NCBI GenBank assembly: GCA_002398565.1
Contig: DGZP01000041.1
Location: forward strand, 23,396 to 46,915
DNA: 23,520 nt
Reading direction: 5' to 3'
Source of the DNA: Proteiniphilum sp. UBA4977
GTDB taxonomy: Bacteria > Bacteroidota > Bacteroidia > Bacteroidales > Dysgonomonadaceae
Below, one piece after another: positions 6,311-13,813 of the stretch. Each line of letters opens with the position of its first letter. The first letter of the stretch is position 1. The position numbers and the translations under genes are program-made. The notes beneath the pieces were generated by a model. That model saw only the letters and a program-made list of their open reading frames with translations, was not told where the DNA came from and made no database searches.

Positions 6311-7381
6311 ATGAGAACAATTCTTTTTACATTGCTGGCATTAACATGCATGCTACTATCCTCTTGTAATAATGAGTTGGATGAACAACAAGTAGCGATC
6401 ACCGATGAAACTAATACAGTTTTTAGGCAATCGGATGGAATTCTTATGTTTGATAATGAAGCAGCATTTTTAGAAGCTGTCGAAAAAGTGAGAAATAATG
6501 AAGTTGGAACTGCCTCTTTTACCCGTTCTGCTTCCGGGGAAGAATTTATTTCTTTATTTAGAGAATTTGATCAGGCTATGACTGAAGCAGACGATTATTA
6601 CCAACGTGAGGGAGGATATGAAGAATTTAAGGTGAAATTCCCCAATCTGTATTATCCTGAATACGAAGAAGATTATGCAGCGTTCCTGCCAGTAAGTGAC
6701 GAGGCTATTGCAAAGCTATTAAATCAGCAAGGTAAAGTTATAATAGCTGGAAAAGAGATAGATATGCGTGATGTTTTTTCTTATGAAAAAATTCAAGAAT
6801 TAGGATTAGGTATGCCCGAAAATGTAAATGTTGATGTAGAGGAAAATCCCAATACTCGCGCATTTACAGATATAAAGTATCTTACCTTGGATAAAGAAAA
6901 TATGAATAAAAAAAGAAAAGCTTGGATTACTTTGAGAGGAATTGAGGTTAGTGATAAAAATTCAAAAGACGGGTCTAAAGTTAAACTAGGAAGAGTTGAT
7001 TTATGTTTTAGGAAGAAAGGGGCTGTTCATTGGTATAATGGGAAAATGACATCAAGGGGTTATTGGTATTCAACAAATGGCGTTCGAACCCCCATAACAA
7101 GTCAAGGTCTAAAAGAACTTGAATATTCCCCCCATAAATATTATGTTTCTGCATCCAGGTATTATCAAACTATAAAGCCATCAGAAGTTGATAAAATTAA
7201 ATTGGAATTCGCATGCGGAGAAGATTATCCTAAATACTCTTTTACAGGAATTTATACTGTAGATATAAATCATTTAATGTCACTAGATAACGGTACGGGT
7301 TTTGGGGAAGACCTTGCAAGTTTTTTGGTTAATTGGGGCCTGTGGTTAATACCTGTAGCAGTAACCATTATTTTATTATAA
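6311..7381 (+). CDS. Surface lipoprotein, cargo family copy 1
   Basis: A 356-residue lipoprotein. The signal peptide ends in the lipobox LLSSC (Cys19). Residues 47-57 (FDNEAAFLEAV), TRSAS (71-75) and LPVSDEAIAKLLNQQGKVII (126-145) match equivalent blocks of the lipoprotein at 8709, so the two are diverged relatives. The middle (about 190-330) is rich in Lys and Tyr. Unusually, the last 21 residues form a hydrophobic segment (NWGLWLIPVAVTIILL) that could be a membrane anchor. The barrel gene at 7399 begins 17 bp later, probably co-transcribed. It lies downstream of the palindrome-controlled promoter at 6112. Function unknown; AT-rich compared with the flanking chromosome. Confidence 0.8.
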   Translation: MRTILFTLLALTCMLLSSCNNELDEQQVAITDETNTVFRQSDGILMFDNEAAFLEAVEKVRNNEVGTASFTRSASGEEFISLFREFDQAMTEADDYYQREGGYEEFKVKFPNLYYPEYEEDYAAFLPVSDEAIAKLLNQQGKVIIAGKEIDMRDVFSYEKIQELGLGMPENVNVDVEENPNTRAFTDIKYLTLDKENMNKKRKAWITLRGIEVSDKNSKDGSKVKLGRVDLCFRKKGAVHWYNGKMTSRGYWYSTNGVRTPITSQGLKELEYSPHKYYVSASRYYQTIKPSEVDKIKLEFACGEDYPKYSFTGIYTVDINHLMSLDNGTGFGEDLASFLVNWGLWLIPVAVTIILL

Positions 7382-7398
7382 ATATAAAAAAAAGGATT

Positions 7399-8016
7399 AT
7401 GTTTTCGATTTTAAGGACATCATTATTTGTGTTATTTGTTTTCGCATGCACATACATGAACGGCCAGAACTTAGAAAAGATGGAATTTTTTTTTGAAGCA
7501 GGTTCCGCAAAGGGGATAAATGACGTTTTTAGTTATAACTTCCAGTTTTCTCCAGGATATAAATTAACAGAAAATTTCACATTAGGAGTAGGAATTGGAT
7601 TTGTAGACTATAATAATAGAACGGATTTAAAAAATGAATTAATAGATAATCATTATTTTCAAACAGGCTGGCATAATGCGTGGAAGCCTTATCTACATGG
7701 AAAATATAGTATTTCGTCAAATCATCGGGTAAACCCCTTCATTAAGGTTGACATTGGCTATGCATTCTTTTCCCATAAGAAAAAACTTTCTTATGTAGAT
7801 GAAATTGAAAACGATTATGTTACTATACCGTTTGATATAAAGGGGGGGATTAACTCTACTATCAATTTAGGCATTTTAAAACATTCAAATCATTTTGGAG
7901 AGGCATTAACTGTATCCGTGTTTTATCTTTTTCAGCCTGTAACATATAAATATATGTCGAACTCTGTAAGGAAAAACATATCTTCCATTGGATTTAATGT
8001 AGGTGTTATTTTTTAG
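7399..8016 (+). CDS. Predicted outer-membrane beta-barrel protein
   Basis: A 205-residue protein with a cleavable signal peptide (MFSILRTSLFVLFVFACTYMNGQ) and alternating hydrophobic/polar strands typical of an eight-strand outer-membrane barrel. It ends in SIGFNVGVIF with the usual C-terminal aromatic residue. I chose the ATG at 7399 over one at 7333 because only this start puts the signal peptide at the N-terminus and avoids overlap with the lipoprotein. It is probably co-expressed with that lipoprotein. A related but broken barrel gene follows directly (8017-8280). No specific function can be named. Confidence 0.78.
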   Translation: MFSILRTSLFVLFVFACTYMNGQNLEKMEFFFEAGSAKGINDVFSYNFQFSPGYKLTENFTLGVGIGFVDYNNRTDLKNELIDNHYFQTGWHNAWKPYLHGKYSISSNHRVNPFIKVDIGYAFFSHKKKLSYVDEIENDYVTIPFDIKGGINSTINLGILKHSNHFGEALTVSVFYLFQPVTYKYMSNSVRKNISSIGFNVGVIF

Positions 8017-8280
8017 TCTCCTGCGATTGTATCGCATGGATGAGCATGAGCCATATGAATGTGAAATATACGTTCTCCTCACGTGGTAAGATCGCTCCTT
8101 ACGTCAAAGGCCGGGTAGGACATGGGATTCTCTTATCCACTTGCGGGAGAAGCTCGTATATTGTTAGCTGTTTCTTATCATTATCAGCGGTTAACAAATA
8201 GATACCTGGAGCATCCATGAGAATATAGCCGGTTGCAAGACAATTCCTCCGTAGGATTAAACGTCGATATTCTTTTTTAA
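8017..8280 (+). pseudogene. Remnant of a beta-barrel outer-membrane protein gene
   Basis: No intact gene exists here, yet two frames together read as the end of a barrel protein. One frame gives VKYTFSSRGKIAPYVKGRVG (about 8061-8120), which resembles HGKYSISSNHRVNPFIKVDIGYA of the preceding gene. After a +1 shift, GFSYPLAGEARILLAVSYHY follows, then QRLTNRYLEHP, a TGA at 8218-8220, and SSVGLNVDILF ending in TAA at 8278-8280. One frameshift and one in-frame stop have inactivated it; the 5' part is missing. Confidence 0.7.
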
Positions 8281-8340
8281 GACAAATGTCTATTGAAATA
8301 GTAGCACTATCATTTCAGCATGCTGCCTTTTAAAAATTTT

Positions 8341-8496
8341 ATGGAAATGAAATTGATTAAGTACTTTTATTTGACAGCTATATTGTCCCTGCTAGTAAGT
8401 TTGGGGTCAAATATTACTTTTAGAATATATTTGATTCCAAGCCAATTTCTCTTTCAGAATTACCCGCAGGAGTTTTGTTCTTACATTCAACAATGA
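8341..8496 (+). pseudogene. Short signal-peptide remnant, probably a decayed lipoprotein start
   Basis: A 51-codon frame begins MEMKLIKYFYLTAILSLLVS, like the start of the neighbouring lipoproteins, but a Gly stands where the lipobox Cys would be, and the rest is not protein-like. It lies between the broken barrel gene and the next lipoprotein. I read it as part of the same decayed module. The rest of 8281-8708 shows no convincing gene or RNA. Confidence 0.4.
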
Positions 8497-8708
8497 TCAC
8501 GGCACTATGTGGGGGGAATTTGAAATTAATTGATAAGGTAGAGTTGAGACTTTAACTAAAGTTTCTTTGTAAACTCTAAATGACAATATTGGATAAATAC
8601 TCTATCCTCTTCTCAATGGCAGCAAGCTTGTGGCTGAAATAAGACAAGCAATAAAAGCAATTATTAATTTCGTCCTGAATGCGTAGGGACATAACACAAT
8701 TTTACAAA

Positions 8709-10175
8709 ATGAAAAAGTTTAATGTATTCATGCTTGTAGCATGTTTTGTTGTTTTTCAGTTTTTGTCTTCATGCAATAAAAGTGAAGATAATTTTGAGAA
8801 TGAAATTTTGGTTAAACAGACAGAATCTGTTTCTGAGATCAATGCTTTTAGTAGTAAGGAAGAATTAAAAAATGCGATAAACAATACAGGTTATACTCGA
8901 TCGGCATCTTCTGTTTCAGCATTTGACTCTGATATTTCCGAGGTACTCGTTCCAAATGAAAATTTCAGAAAATTATTGAATGAAAAAGGACAAATTATCG
9001 TAGATGATACCTTATATATGATTACAAGACAGGGTACACTATTTACCCATATGTCAAATCAAACAGTTGTTGACACGCTTTCTGATTTTTCAGTTTTTGA
9101 GCAAGTTTCTACCGATTTAAAAAAATTCAATGAAATATTTCTTTTTGATACTTTCAAAGATTTGTCAGAAGAAGATTTTTATGAAGAACCGGATGGAGAT
9201 GAAGAGGATATTTCATCTATCTCTACACGTGCAACCGCATATAATCTACAAAGAGATCCTGTAGATATAAAGAATTTTCCTGTTATGTCAACAGAACCGT
9301 ATACTTTGGTTGGGAAAGGACTTGCAGGTTTATTCGGAAATAACAGTGCTCACAAAATAGATATTCAACATAAAAGAAGATTGAGTGCTTCTTTATATAG
9401 TTATAATTATTTGGTCTATAGTGAAACAGGATTAAAAGCGGCTGTAATAAGAAGACGATCGTTGCTTCATAACTGGACTAAAGAAGCAAGTTGGGGGCCT
9501 GGAACAGTTATGGGATGGGAACATATTCATTTTGTATATGATAAGTTAGATATACCTGACATGCCTGATTTACATGATCAGACTAAGAGAATGACCTACG
9601 GCAAATTCATGGGAAATTTAGCTAAAGTCTCTACATTGTATAAATTTGACAAGAAAGTCTCGGATGGTAATATTATTACCATACCTATTATTTTAGGAAA
9701 AGAGATTGAAGTTAATTCACTTGATATTGCAAATGCAGGTATAGACTTAATGACAAAAGCAGGATTAGATTATCTGAAAAAATTAGGAGACCCCTATCTT
9801 ACTCAAGCTCTTGAGCAAAGAGAAGCGGCGATTAACAAGAGTATATGGAATACAAATCCTTTTCAAAAAGTACCGATTCCGGGTATTTCAATACATATTA
9901 TAGATTTGAAGAAAAAGCAGATGCATGTTTTTATTGGTTCCGATAAAATTTGGAAACCCGGGCCAAGCCAAGTGAAAGTTTTTGATAGTGGTGTTGTATT
10001 TGAAGTTGAATACAATTCAAATTTAGGACTGGTTGGAAGTGCCCTTAAAACTTTAGCAAAAAATGTCAAGAATAAAGCTCCTAATGTGGAATCTGCATTT
10101 GTTTACGCATATACAACAACTGATTCCGGCGGTGAAGTAAAAGGTATGATTCTTAAAAAGACAAAAGACAAGTAA
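8709..10175 (+). CDS. Surface lipoprotein, cargo family copy 2
   Basis: A 488-residue lipoprotein with signal peptide and lipobox FLSSC (Cys22). Blocks FSSKEELKNAI (47-57), TRSAS (63-67) and VPNENFRKLLNEKGQIIVDD (81-100) match the lipoprotein at 6311. The 'VPN.NF..LLN..G.I.V.D..Y.IT' block recurs in many Bacteroidetes lipoproteins of unknown function (from memory; no domain number asserted). An acidic linker (about 155-178, rich in Glu and Asp) leads to a larger C-terminal part not shared with copy 1. I chose 8709 over an ATG at 8679 because the signal peptide then starts the protein. A stem-loop follows at 10211. Confidence 0.8.
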   Translation: MKKFNVFMLVACFVVFQFLSSCNKSEDNFENEILVKQTESVSEINAFSSKEELKNAINNTGYTRSASSVSAFDSDISEVLVPNENFRKLLNEKGQIIVDDTLYMITRQGTLFTHMSNQTVVDTLSDFSVFEQVSTDLKKFNEIFLFDTFKDLSEEDFYEEPDGDEEDISSISTRATAYNLQRDPVDIKNFPVMSTEPYTLVGKGLAGLFGNNSAHKIDIQHKRRLSASLYSYNYLVYSETGLKAAVIRRRSLLHNWTKEASWGPGTVMGWEHIHFVYDKLDIPDMPDLHDQTKRMTYGKFMGNLAKVSTLYKFDKKVSDGNIITIPIILGKEIEVNSLDIANAGIDLMTKAGLDYLKKLGDPYLTQALEQREAAINKSIWNTNPFQKVPIPGISIHIIDLKKKQMHVFIGSDKIWKPGPSQVKVFDSGVVFEVEYNSNLGLVGSALKTLAKNVKNKAPNVESAFVYAYTTTDSGGEVKGMILKKTKDK

Positions 10176-10210
10176 TAGAATCATAGTAAAATATTATATT
10201 TAAATTTTAT

Positions 10211-10244
10211 ATCCGGCGTGAGTGTTTATTTGCTTGCGCCGGAT
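10211..10244 (+). terminator. GC-rich stem-loop after lipoprotein gene
   Basis: ATCCGGCGTGAG pairs with CTTGCGCCGGAT (12 bp including two G-T wobbles). It is the only GC-rich patch in an AT-rich gap. It lies 35 bp after the lipoprotein stop and is followed by TTAAAAG rather than a long T-run, so it may be a weak terminator or an mRNA-stabilising hairpin. Confidence 0.6.
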
Positions 10245-10280
10245 TAAAAGTAAAATAATCAAAATAATACGAATATATAA

Positions 10281-10850
10281 ATGGAAACGAAGAAACTACT
10301 TTTTAGATACTTTTTATTTTGCTCCCTTTTTATTACAAACACTTTGTATTCACAAGAGTTGCAAACAGTATCCAGAATAGGATTGGGAATAAATGGACTT
10401 GATCTGGCGGTTGAGTTACCCATAGCGAAAAAAATAACCATTGAACCGAGCATTGGTCTTGGGCCAAGTTATGATTTCGGTGAAGGTGAAGCCCTTACGT
10501 TCAGGATGGATTGGCATTGGACATTATTGAATCCGAGCGTACATTTAGGAGTAAATGGCAAGTTTATTTATAACCATAAAAGTGAACCGAAATTATTCAA
10601 TTCGGGAAACTTTATCGGTTTAAAAGTGAAATATGTATCAAAACCATTAACTGATGAGATACATTATTTGACCAATACATTGCTAACAAATCTGAATTGG
10701 GGAGGACAGCGAAATATTGGAAGACATTGGATTTTCAGTTATTCGTTAGGAGCAGGATACGGCTACAACCTCGATGAACCGTATGGTTTATTCTATCCGG
10801 CTTTCGATCTCAAATTTGCCTATGTATTGCCCTACGGAAGAAGCAATTAA
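10281..10850 (+). CDS. Predicted outer-membrane beta-barrel protein
   Basis: A 189-residue protein with a signal peptide (LLFRYFLFCSLFITNTLYSQ) and repeated short beta-strands: GLGINGLDLAVELPI, ITIEPSIGLGPSY, WTLLNPSVHLGVNG, and IFSYSLGAGYGYN. This is the profile of a small Bacteroidetes outer-membrane barrel. The segment GGQRNIGRHWIFSYSLGAGYG resembles a motif seen in many uncharacterised proteins of this kind. It sits between two stem-loops (10211 and 10879), so it may be a separate transcription unit. Its role next to the lipoproteins, perhaps as a partner in surface display, is inference. Confidence 0.75.
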   Translation: METKKLLFRYFLFCSLFITNTLYSQELQTVSRIGLGINGLDLAVELPIAKKITIEPSIGLGPSYDFGEGEALTFRMDWHWTLLNPSVHLGVNGKFIYNHKSEPKLFNSGNFIGLKVKYVSKPLTDEIHYLTNTLLTNLNWGGQRNIGRHWIFSYSLGAGYGYNLDEPYGLFYPAFDLKFAYVLPYGRSN

Positions 10851-10878
10851 AATTTAACTATAGCAAACAAAATACTAA

Positions 10879-10936
10879 ATAGTCTCTTAGCTAATAAATT
10901 AATGTTTTCACAATTATAATTAGTATGAGGGACTAT
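10879..10936. terminator. Long stem-loop between two barrel genes
   Basis: ATAGTCTCTTAGCTAAT pairs with ATTAGTATGAGGGACTAT around a roughly 22-base AT-rich loop; the stem has two G-T pairs and one bulge. It starts 29 bp after the barrel gene stop and is followed by TATTTTAC. It is probably a terminator, possibly bidirectional. Confidence 0.5.
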
Positions 10937-10997
10937 TATTTTACTAATTGTTTCTTTCTGCAAAAATAGAAGAACAAATAATGATACAAATATCGGC

Positions 10998-11660
10998 ATG
11001 AAACGTATAATATTTTGTACTTTGGTTTTGGTTATGTTTTTTCTTAATTCAGTTTATTTGAATGCGCAAATCCAAAAAACTTTAGGTATGGATGGCGGTT
11101 TTTACTTTAATTCCAGTAACATAGCATATCATTTTTCGTTGACTTATAGCCTTCAATTCAATCAGTATTTTGGAATTTCTGCTGGAACTATGTTCCTTTC
11201 CGTTCCATTGGATATTGCTGGATGGTCGGATAGTTCAAGAAATAGCAGCTATTATTTTGATGAAGATAATATTAAACGTTTCAATCTGTTTTTTTCTACT
11301 TTTTATTCACGACCACTTTTCCAATCTACAGGTGTTTACACGAATTGGTCGGTTTCATTCGAACCAATTCCATATGAGTATATATCATTAGAGAAACGGA
11401 TGAACAATGATATACTATCCGAGAATGTAGGTAAATACCAATTTACTGGATTTTCACCCGGTACATTTTTAGAAATGGGCTTAGTTCAATATTTAAATAG
11501 AGATAATAATGGATTAAGGCTATCCCTCGGGTTTGGTTATGGCTGGTATGATATGTATGCCGGTTATAATAGAGCTATTATTGATGGACAAAGAATATCG
11601 ACATATATTCCTAATAATAATCTTTATAAAAGGATAAGTCTAAAGTTAATTGGACTTTAG
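10998..11660 (+). CDS. Predicted outer-membrane beta-barrel protein
   Basis: A 220-residue protein with a signal peptide (FCTLVLVMFFLNSVYLNAQ) and strand-rich sequence such as IAYHFSLTYSLQFNQYFGISAG, FLEMGLVQYLNR and LRLSLGFGYGWYDMYAGY, with a hydrophobic C-terminus (RISLKLIGL). It appears to be an 8- to 10-strand outer-membrane barrel, different in sequence from the two other barrel proteins here. It is the last cargo gene before the integrase and is convergent with it. The 11661-11871 gap holds no gene; it contains a palindrome (11840-11854, ACAGAC-ACA-GTCTGT) and an isolated -7 box. Confidence 0.72.
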   Translation: MKRIIFCTLVLVMFFLNSVYLNAQIQKTLGMDGGFYFNSSNIAYHFSLTYSLQFNQYFGISAGTMFLSVPLDIAGWSDSSRNSSYYFDEDNIKRFNLFFSTFYSRPLFQSTGVYTNWSVSFEPIPYEYISLEKRMNNDILSENVGKYQFTGFSPGTFLEMGLVQYLNRDNNGLRLSLGFGYGWYDMYAGYNRAIIDGQRISTYIPNNNLYKRISLKLIGL

Positions 11661-11825
11661 ACGATTAATGACTTAAAAATAAATGTAATTACACTTTCTA
11701 AATTCTAACGCGCTCATACCATATTTTCATTAAACAAATAGTTGGGATAATGTTTTCATTTAGCGAAGGTGCCTAAAATATCACATTTTACAACCAGTTC
11801 GGTGTTATACAGGAATTGGTTTCCT

Positions 11826-11833
11826 TATCTTTG
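11826..11833 (+). promoter_or_regulatory. Isolated -7 element pointing into integrase 3' end
   Basis: TATCTTTG is a full match to TAnnTTTG on the plus strand. No TTTG lies at normal -33 spacing. Transcription from here would run antisense to the integrase gene, past the ACAGAC/GTCTGT inverted repeat at 11840-11854. It could be chance in AT-rich DNA. Confidence 0.25.
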
Positions 11834-11871
11834 AAATTAACAGACACAGTCTGTCATATTTCGGGAAACGA

Positions 11872-13293
11872 TCATCCGGTTACAGACAATAGACTTATCG
11901 TATTATATTTTTTGTTTGGGTTTAATAGTTTAGAATTCACCTCTCTCCTTTTTTTGGGGGATGGATTATTATAGCCGGCGGTTACATTCTTTCCAGTACT
12001 ATGGCCAACCATTTGTTTAACGAAAATCTCACTAATATACATTTCGCTTGTAAGATGAGTTACGTAGCTGTTACGGGTATAGGCGGTCGATAAATTCCGG
12101 TCTATCCCTAATTGTGCTGCTATTACTTTTAATGAATTATTTATTGGGTTTAATGCCAGTTGAATAGCGTCTTTTATCTTTCTTTCGTTTTGATCTACTC
12201 GTTCGATGCCGTTAAGAAATGGAAAGATATATCCATTCTGTTCTTTATTGCCGTGTCGGTTAATTATTTCTACCATTGGAGGTAGTAGCGGAGCGCAAAT
12301 AGGCTCTGGATTTTTTTTCTTTTTTGTATCTCTGGTTTTCTTACGATGAAATACAATCTCTTGGGATGCTCCGTCGATGTCTTTGTATTGCAACCTGCAT
12401 AGATCACCGAAATTTAGTCCGTTACAATAGAACATGAATATGAAAATATCCCTTGCAACCATCAATCCTTGATTGTCAGTCTCAAAATCCTCTATTTTCC
12501 AAATGTCCTCAATGTCTAAAGCGATAGATTTTCTCCCACCTTCCGGAATAGAATATTTATTCTTGCCCTCTCCAAATGGATAGCGAGTTCCGCTTAAATA
12601 AGGGTCTCCTCCATTGTTTATTATTGCCCTAAGTGTTCTCATATAAATCCCGATAGTAGCGTATTCTATACCGGTCGCACTCCAAAAGTCTTCGCAGTCA
12701 GATAAAAATTTCACCGTGATATCGTCAAATTTAATATCAGCGATGACGTTTAAAACATCCTTACCTTTTGTCTTATGCTTTTTACTTACACATTCTTCAA
12801 TAAATAGTTGTTTGGCTATTTTACTTTTGATTTTTCTGTAATACTGAAAACGTATAAGAGCGTTTAATGTGGTTCTGTATATTGTTGCATTCCCGACCTT
12901 GAAGGTGTTGTTTAAAGTGTTTATTTTGGCCGTAAACGCATCATTTACGGTTAAGATATCCGACTTGCCTAATTTGTGATCGAGTGCTGCAAAAGAGAAA
13001 TTGTCTGCAGTCTCTTTAACTGCGGGTTTAAGAATATCATCAAAATATTTTTGTATGTCGTCTTTATGCTCTCTTAGATGTGCCGCTTTAGTCTTAAAAT
13101 TAAAATCAGCTTCCTCTGAAGCTTCAAATAATTCCCAGTCCTCACGATCTAATACTTTTCCTGTAGAGTAGTAGTCGCTATCTCTTTTATATGTTACACG
13201 CCACCGTAGTGGGCATTCATTTTCGGGATTTTTATTCCTTATATCTCGAACAAGTTTAACGGTTATACCGTTATTGGAATAGTAGAATTTCAT
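11872..13293 (-). CDS. Tyrosine recombinase (element integrase)
   Basis: A 473-residue site-specific recombinase of the Bacteroidetes type: an N-terminal arm-binding region (1-90), a core-binding SAM-like domain (about 115-235), and a catalytic domain (about 265-450). The C-terminal motif VGHSTGKNVTAGY (429-441) supplies H431 and the nucleophile Y441. R407 fits the second catalytic arginine. The first Arg position is Asn (N294 in NGLNFGDLCRL), and the His of HxxR is replaced (A404 in STAYTRNSY). Loss of the first Arg is known in IntDOT of CTnDOT, so it need not mean inactivity. The start lies about 190 bp from the tRNA-Gly fragment, as expected for an integrase beside its attachment site. Confidence 0.9.
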   Translation of the reverse strand: MKFYYSNNGITVKLVRDIRNKNPENECPLRWRVTYKRDSDYYSTGKVLDREDWELFEASEEADFNFKTKAAHLREHKDDIQKYFDDILKPAVKETADNFSFAALDHKLGKSDILTVNDAFTAKINTLNNTFKVGNATIYRTTLNALIRFQYYRKIKSKIAKQLFIEECVSKKHKTKGKDVLNVIADIKFDDITVKFLSDCEDFWSATGIEYATIGIYMRTLRAIINNGGDPYLSGTRYPFGEGKNKYSIPEGGRKSIALDIEDIWKIEDFETDNQGLMVARDIFIFMFYCNGLNFGDLCRLQYKDIDGASQEIVFHRKKTRDTKKKKNPEPICAPLLPPMVEIINRHGNKEQNGYIFPFLNGIERVDQNERKIKDAIQLALNPINNSLKVIAAQLGIDRNLSTAYTRNSYVTHLTSEMYISEIFVKQMVGHSTGKNVTAGYNNPSPKKRREVNSKLLNPNKKYNTISLLSVTG

Positions 13294-13324
13294 ATCAGTA
13301 TATTTTTAGATTGTATTCGATATA

Positions 13325-13358
13325 TAACAAACAATCATAACAAACAAATAACAAACAA
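13325..13358. repeat. Three direct repeats TAACAAACAA upstream of integrase
   Basis: The 10-mer TAACAAACAA occurs exactly at 13325-13334, 13338-13347 and 13349-13358, spaced 13 and 11 bp, about one helical turn. They lie between the integrase start and the tRNA fragment. They could be arm-type integrase sites, excisionase sites or autoregulatory operators. Confidence 0.55.
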
Positions 13359-13481
13359 AAGTAGCAAAAATATACAAATAGAAGAAATAGGAAAGAGTTA
13401 ATAATTTATTATATATGCTGTTAAACAGGTATTTATGAATTATTTGAAAATAGAGAAAAAATACAGAAATAACTGTTTAAA

Positions 13482-13529
13482 AGCTTCCCAAGCTGAGGGT
13501 CGCGAGTTCGAGTCTCGTTTGCCGCTCCA
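13482..13529 (+). other. 3' half of tRNA-Gly(CCC): element attachment site (attR)
   Basis: From the anticodon loop on, the sequence is a complete tRNA-Gly: loop TTCCCAA with anticodon CCC at 13487-13489, 3' anticodon stem GCTGA, 5-base variable loop, T-stem GCGAG/CTCGT with loop TTCGAGT, acceptor strand TTGCCGC, discriminator T, and encoded CCA (13527-13529). The bases before 13482 do not form a D-arm or 5' acceptor strand, so the gene is incomplete. This is the footprint of an integrase that uses the tRNA 3' end. The intact copy should lie at the other end of the element. Confidence 0.85.
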
Positions 13530-13584
13530 AAGAAGCCCTTCAGGGTTTCAGGAGAGCATTCAAAGAACGCTTTCATCAATACTT

Positions 13585-13619
13585 AAACGTCCTAAAATTA
13601 GTGTTTTAGGACGTTTTTT
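13585..13619 (+). terminator. Strong rho-independent terminator of the tRNA locus
   Basis: AACGTCCTAAAA pairs perfectly with TTTTAGGACGTT around a 6-base loop and runs into TTTT. It presumably ended the original tRNA-Gly transcript. A smaller hairpin (AAGCCCT/AGGGTTT, from about 13533) lies between it and the tRNA end. The remaining bases to 13813 hold no gene. Confidence 0.85.
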
Positions 13620-13813
13620 AGTGTACCGTGCATGGAAATTATCTTGTCCTTAACCGGAACACCTGTGAATTGAAAAGTGTTGATTGTTCAAAATGAATAT
13701 TCCATGAGTGCGTGACTTTTTCTACTTTATGTCAAAATGTTATCTATATATCGTCATGATATGCAATATTTTTTGTTCTTTTGTAAGAGAAAAGCTTCAA
13801 AATAACAGTTGAA

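Larger units (their letters stand above)
1..13529. mobile_element. Integrative mobilizable element, left end outside window
   Basis: The stretch carries primase, MobC, relaxase, cargo genes and a tyrosine recombinase. It ends at the 3' half of a tRNA-Gly gene next to the recombinase. To the right lie ordinary metabolic genes (ptb-buk). The cargo at 6.3-11.7 kb is visibly more AT-rich than the mobilization genes and the chromosome, so the element is mosaic. No type IV secretion or TraG-like coupling genes are seen, which suggests mobilization by a helper element. The left boundary and the intact tRNA should lie upstream of the window. Element identity is inference from gene content; the tRNA fragment is directly visible. 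Confidence 0.8.

Noticed and set aside
10211..10244. Attachment site or insertion-sequence end
   Set aside because: The inverted repeat is a single hairpin after a gene, with no transposase or matching copy elsewhere in the window.
13325..13358. CRISPR-like array
   Set aside because: Three 10-bp repeats with 1-3 bp gaps are far too short and too close; no cas genes are visible.
13482..13529. Complete tRNA-Gly gene
   Set aside because: Upstream bases lack a D-arm and the 5' acceptor strand GCGGCAA needed to pair; only the 3' half is present.
13435..13653. 72-codon reading frame across the tRNA fragment
   Set aside because: It reads through the tRNA 3' half and the terminator hairpin; protein-like features are absent.
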